Positions 42,619 to 45,543 of a stretch of 45,543 bases of DNA are shown one piece after another. The position numbers and the translations under genes are program-made. Each line of letters starts with the position of its first letter. Position 1 is the first letter of the stretch. Location: positions 960 to 46,502 of the forward strand of contig DJIW01000005.1 in assembly GCA_002433805.1 (NCBI GenBank), in the 5' to 3' direction. The notes beneath the pieces were generated by a model. That model saw only the letters and a list, made by a program, of their open reading frames with translations. It was not told where the DNA came from and ran no database searches. Source of the DNA: Competibacteraceae bacterium UBA6584 (GTDB lineage: Bacteria > Pseudomonadota > Gammaproteobacteria > Competibacterales > Competibacteraceae).

Positions 42619-43506
42619 TCAGTAAGGCCGCTCGACGATGTAATGGGCGAGCCAGCGCAAGGTGTCGGCCCCCTCGCCGAACGGTTCCAAACTGCTCAGG
42701 GCGTCTTGGTGCAAGGCGCGGGCGTGTTCCCGCGCGCCGTCCAAACCCAACAACGCGGGATAGGTCGGTTTGTCGAGCGCCCGATCCGCGCCAGCGGATT
42801 TGCCCAGGGTGGCGGTATCGCCGATCACATCGAGGATATCGTCGCGGATTTGAAAGGCCAATCCGATACACTTGGCGTAATGATCCAGGCCGTCCAGCAG
42901 CGCGGGCGCGAGTTTGGGGCCGCTGAGCGCGCCCAGCAACACGCTAGCGCGGATCAAAGCGCCGGTCTTATGGATGTGCATGTTTTCCAGTTCGGCCAGG
43001 GTCAGCGTCTGACCGGTCGCGGCCAGATCGATGGCCTGACCGCCCGCCATGCCCCGCGAACCGGCCGCTTGCGCCAGCAGCCCCTGCATCCGCAGCCGGA
43101 CCGCCGGATCGTGAATCATGCCGCCATCCTGGCACAGCACCTGAAACGCCAGCGCCTGCAAGGCGTCGCCGGCCAGAATCGCCAGCGCCTCGCCGAAGGC
43201 TTTGTGGCAGGTCGGACGGCCGTGGCGGAGGTCGTCGTTGTCCATCGCCGGCAGATCGTCGTGGATCAAGGAATAGGCGTGGATGAACTCGACGGCGCAG
43301 GCGGGACCGTCCAACGCCTCCAGGGCCGCGCCCGCCGCCGTGCCGGCGGCGTATACCAGCACCGGCCGAACCCGCTTGCCGCCGCCCAAAACGGCGTAGC
43401 GCATGGCGTGATGCAACTTGACCGGATGGAGGTCGGCGGCGGGCAAGCGCGCGTCGAGCTGTCGTTCCGCGCGCGCCTGATAGTGCTTGATGGTGCCCTC
43501 GGCCAT
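42619..43506 (-). CDS. ispA: farnesyl diphosphate synthase / polyprenyl synthetase
   Basis: A 295-residue trans-prenyltransferase producing farnesyl diphosphate. It has the first Asp-rich motif in SLIHDDLPAMDNDDLRHGRP and the second in FQIRDDILD. GGGKRVRPVL and GQAIDL are typical. The frame is open upstream, but ATG 43506 starts 4 nt after the xseB stop, the usual close spacing. The xseB-ispA-dxs order is common in Gammaproteobacteria. Confidence 0.96.
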   Translation of the reverse strand: MAEGTIKHYQARAERQLDARLPAADLHPVKLHHAMRYAVLGGGKRVRPVLVYAAGTAAGAALEALDGPACAVEFIHAYSLIHDDLPAMDNDDLRHGRPTCHKAFGEALAILAGDALQALAFQVLCQDGGMIHDPAVRLRMQGLLAQAAGSRGMAGGQAIDLAATGQTLTLAELENMHIHKTGALIRASVLLGALSGPKLAPALLDGLDHYAKCIGLAFQIRDDILDVIGDTATLGKSAGADRALDKPTYPALLGLDGAREHARALHQDALSSLEPFGEGADTLRWLAHYIVERPY

Positions 43507-43510
43507 GCCG

Positions 43511-43753
43511 TCAATCCGCCGCGTCGTCGAACGGCAGGATTTCCAGCGCGCCATCCCGTTCGACCAAGCGAGAGACTGTGCGTTCGGCCGCTTGCAGGGC
43601 ATTTTGACAGGTGCGCACCAAGCCCACGCCCTGTTCGAAGCGTTGCAGCGCGTCTTCCAGGCTTAATTCGCCCTGTTCGAGCTGCCCGACCAGCGTTTCC
43701 AATTCGGCCAGCGCGACTTCGAAAGGCATGGGGGGAGACTTCTTGACCGTCAT
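43511..43753 (-). CDS. xseB: exodeoxyribonuclease VII small subunit
   Basis: An 80-residue protein with the XseB pattern FEVALAELETLVGQLEQGEL and LEDALQRFEQGV, two helices that bind the XseA large subunit. The enzyme degrades single-stranded DNA. First gene of the xseB-ispA-dxs unit. The 121 bp before it (43754-43874) hold no gene. Confidence 0.95.
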   Translation of the reverse strand: MTVKKSPPMPFEVALAELETLVGQLEQGELSLEDALQRFEQGVGLVRTCQNALQAAERTVSRLVERDGALEILPFDDAAD

Positions 43754-43874
43754 TCCTATCCGTCCGGTTTCAGCAAGCGCCTACGTTACCTTGCGTCCGG
43801 CGTAGGGTCAATTTCGCGGTGGGTTGGCGGGGCTCTTGAGGCCCGAACCGCCCGCTGGCGCGGGGACAAAACGC

Positions 43875-44318
43875 CTAGCCATCCGGCTCGTCTTGACGGG
43901 TGAAGCGGACGATGCGGCGGCGGTCCTGCTTGGTGGGACGAATCGGCGGTAGCGGCGCGGCGAGGCGCTGGATGCGCCGCTGCTCGCTCAGTTGCTCGCG
44001 CCGCAGCCGGCTGTCGGCGGTCTCTTCATATAACAGCGCCGCTTCCTTGGCCGGCCCGCGCCGGTCGCCGAGCCCCTTGATCTCGATGAGGTACTCGTCC
44101 GGACCGCGCTGGACCCGTAGCAACTCGCCGACCCGAACCGCGTGGGCGGGTTTGACGCGCCGGCCGCCGACGTGGACCTTGCCGCCGGAAACCGCTTCCG
44201 CCGCCAGGGTCCTGGTCTTGAAAAACCGCGCGGCCCACAACCATTTATCGAGCCGGACCCGGCTTTGCGCGTCGGCGTCAGCCGCTCGGGCGCTCGCTTG
44301 GCTATCGGCGTCGGTCAT
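43875..44318 (-). CDS. hslR: Hsp15-like S4-domain RNA-binding protein
   Basis: A 147-residue protein (from ATG 44318). The S4 domain begins VRLDKWLWAARFFKTRTLA and includes GGKVHVGGRRVKPAHAVRVG; a basic C-terminal tail follows. Hsp15 binds 50S subunits carrying nascent chains, freed after translation stops. The start could also be ATG 44327. It follows minE in the same direction by about 30 nt, so co-transcription is possible. Confidence 0.92.
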   Translation of the reverse strand: MTDADSQASARAADADAQSRVRLDKWLWAARFFKTRTLAAEAVSGGKVHVGGRRVKPAHAVRVGELLRVQRGPDEYLIEIKGLGDRRGPAKEAALLYEETADSRLRREQLSEQRRIQRLAAPLPPIRPTKQDRRRIVRFTRQDEPDG

Positions 44319-44349
44319 GGCGGGCATTGGCGCTGGACTACGCGCGCGA

Positions 44350-44640
44350 TCAAGGCGAGGCCGGCGGTCGGTGGTCCTCGTCGGGCAGCGTGATGTTAAA
44401 CTCCAGCACCTCAAAGCCGCCTTCGCGATCCAGATGCACCTTGACCTGACTCTGATCGATCGGCACGTATTTGCGCACCACTTCCAACAGCTCTTTCTTG
44501 AGCGCCGGAAGATATTCGGGGCTGCCGCGGCGGCTGCTGCCCCGTTCGTGCGCCACGATAATTTGCAAGCGTTCCTTGGCCAGGGCGGCTGTGGTTGTCG
44601 TCGGACGGGGCGATGGACGAAAATAATCGAACAGACCCAT
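44350..44640 (-). CDS. minE: cell division topological specificity factor MinE
   Basis: A 96-residue protein starting MGLFDYF, the membrane-targeting region, followed by AKERLQIIVAHER (MinD-binding helix) and YLPALKKELLEVVRKYVPID. It drives Min oscillation by stimulating MinD ATPase and so restricts the division septum to midcell. It lies 13 nt after minD. Confidence 0.96.
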   Translation of the reverse strand: MGLFDYFRPSPRPTTTTAALAKERLQIIVAHERGSSRRGSPEYLPALKKELLEVVRKYVPIDQSQVKVHLDREGGFEVLEFNITLPDEDHRPPASP

Positions 44641-44653
44641 GGTTTAGCCTCCG

Positions 44654-45466
44654 TTAGCCTCCGCCGAACAAGCGCTTCAAAAATCCCTTCTTCGGAATCT
44701 CGATGAATCGGTGCGGCAAGTCCTTGCCCAGGAAGCGATCGACCAAATCGGCATAGGCGGCGCCCGCGTCGCTGCCCTCCTCCAGAATCACCGGCACGCC
44801 GGCGTTCGAGGATTGCAACACCGCCTGCGATTCCGGAATCACCCCCAAAAGGGGAATACCGAGAATTTCCAGCACGTCCTGGATGGTGAGCATGTCGCCG
44901 CGATAGGCGCGGTCGGGCGCGTAGCGGGCCAGCACCAGATGCTCCTTGACCGGCGCGTCTCCTTGTTCGGCCCGCTGCGAGCGGCTGGCGAGAATCCCGA
45001 GGATCCGGTCGGAATCGCGCACCGAGGAGACTTCCGGGTTGGTCACCACCAAGGCTTCATCGGCGTAATACAGCGACATCAACGCGCCGCGCTCGATGCC
45101 GGCCGGCGAATCGCAGACGATATAGTCGAACGTCTGCTTGAGTTCGTTGAGAATTTTTTCGACCCCTTCCTTGGTCAAGGCATCTTTATCGCGGGTCTGC
45201 GAGGCGGGCAGAATGTAAAGATTTTCCACCCGCTTGTCCCGGATCAATGCTTGATTCAGATTGGCCTCATTGTTGATGACGTTGATGAAGTCATACACGA
45301 CCCGGCGCTCGCACCCCATGATCAGATCGAGGTTACGCAATCCCACATCGAAATCGATCACCACGGTCCGGTAGCCGCGCAGAGCTAGGCCGGTGGCGAA
45401 ACTGGCGCTGGTCGTGGTTTTTCCCACGCCCCCCTTACCGGAGGTCACGACGATGACAGTTGCCAA
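44654..45466 (-). CDS. minD: septum-site determining ATPase MinD (TTG start)
   Basis: A 270-residue deviant Walker A ATPase: TSGKGGVGKTTTSA at the N-terminus, DFDVGLRNLDL, CDSPAGIERGA, and a C-terminal amphipathic membrane helix ending KKGFLKRLFGGG. MinD-ATP on the membrane recruits MinC to block FtsZ. The only start that gives a full N-terminus is TTG 45466, preceded at good distance by AGGGTGAG. minC is expected beyond the right edge; the 77 bp left give no recognisable MinC tail. Confidence 0.96.
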   Translation of the reverse strand: MATVIVVTSGKGGVGKTTTSASFATGLALRGYRTVVIDFDVGLRNLDLIMGCERRVVYDFINVINNEANLNQALIRDKRVENLYILPASQTRDKDALTKEGVEKILNELKQTFDYIVCDSPAGIERGALMSLYYADEALVVTNPEVSSVRDSDRILGILASRSQRAEQGDAPVKEHLVLARYAPDRAYRGDMLTIQDVLEILGIPLLGVIPESQAVLQSSNAGVPVILEEGSDAGAAYADLVDRFLGKDLPHRFIEIPKKGFLKRLFGGG

Positions 45467-45527
45467 GCTGTTATCTCACCCTGTTAGGTTAACATTACAT
45501 CGGCTAGATCACGCCGCCGCGCCCCGC

Positions 45528-45543
45528 TGTAGAACGACACATG
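45528..45543 (-). repeat. 16-nt inverted terminal match, right copy
   Basis: TGTAGAACGACACATG, the last 16 bases, is the reverse complement of bases 2-17. It lies 61 bp upstream of the minD start on the minus strand. Confidence 0.6.

Noticed and set aside
1..45543. tRNA, rRNA, CRISPR arrays, integrases or transposases
   Set aside because: Reading both strands gave no cloverleaf, rRNA-like stretch, repeat array or recombinase motif.

Overview
The window is about 45.5 kb of GC-rich bacterial DNA. Gene content points to a gammaproteobacterium with facultative anaerobic, denitrifying and propionate/succinate-type metabolism. A glycogen-accumulating wastewater lineage such as the Competibacteraceae fits well, but that is inference from gene content and no marker in the window fixes the taxon.

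Region 1 (1-5580): C3-acid metabolism. A B12-dependent methylmalonyl-CoA mutase, its chaperone GTPase MeaB and a malyl-CoA/beta-methylmalyl-CoA lyase lie in one direction. Between mutase and meaB sits a low-GC insert with a frameshifted gene remnant and a two-gene DUF433/DUF5615 toxin-antitoxin module.
Region 2 (5648-14014): an Fe-alcohol dehydrogenase, a metallophosphoesterase, a CarS-like membrane protein, a secreted DUF2147 protein, pdxA, folD, a type II NADH dehydrogenase, and an atypical FabD-like acyltransferase coupled to a tiny basic ORF.
Region 3 (14377-18061): a compact four-gene operon for a biotin-dependent, sodium-pumping methylmalonyl-CoA decarboxylase (alpha, delta, biotin carrier, beta). 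With the mutase it forms a succinyl-CoA to methylmalonyl-CoA to propionyl-CoA route that stores energy as a Na+ gradient. A TauE-like exporter follows.
Region 4 (18950-38129): a nitrite and NO respiration island. A hemerythrin/DUF2249/multi-span membrane protein operon diverges from norC-norB-norQ-polyferredoxin-norD, with one FNR/DNR-type box between them. After a 0.7 kb AT-rich gap comes, on the minus strand, nirS-nirM-nirC-nirF-nirDL-nirGH-nirJ-nirN-nnrS. The operon diverges from a dnr-type regulator, again across an FNR/DNR-type box. No nosZ, nar or nirE is present in the window.
Region 5 (38104-45466, minus strand): a small membrane protein with a quinone oxidoreductase, folE2, dxs-ispA-xseB for isoprenoids, hslR, and minE-minD.

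The least explained parts are the hemerythrin/DUF2249/membrane protein operon facing nor, the polyferredoxin inside the nor operon, the AT-rich 3'-to-3' gap with two copies of a 14-15 bp palindrome, the ATT start inferred for nnrS, and the 16-nt inverted match joining the two ends of the window.
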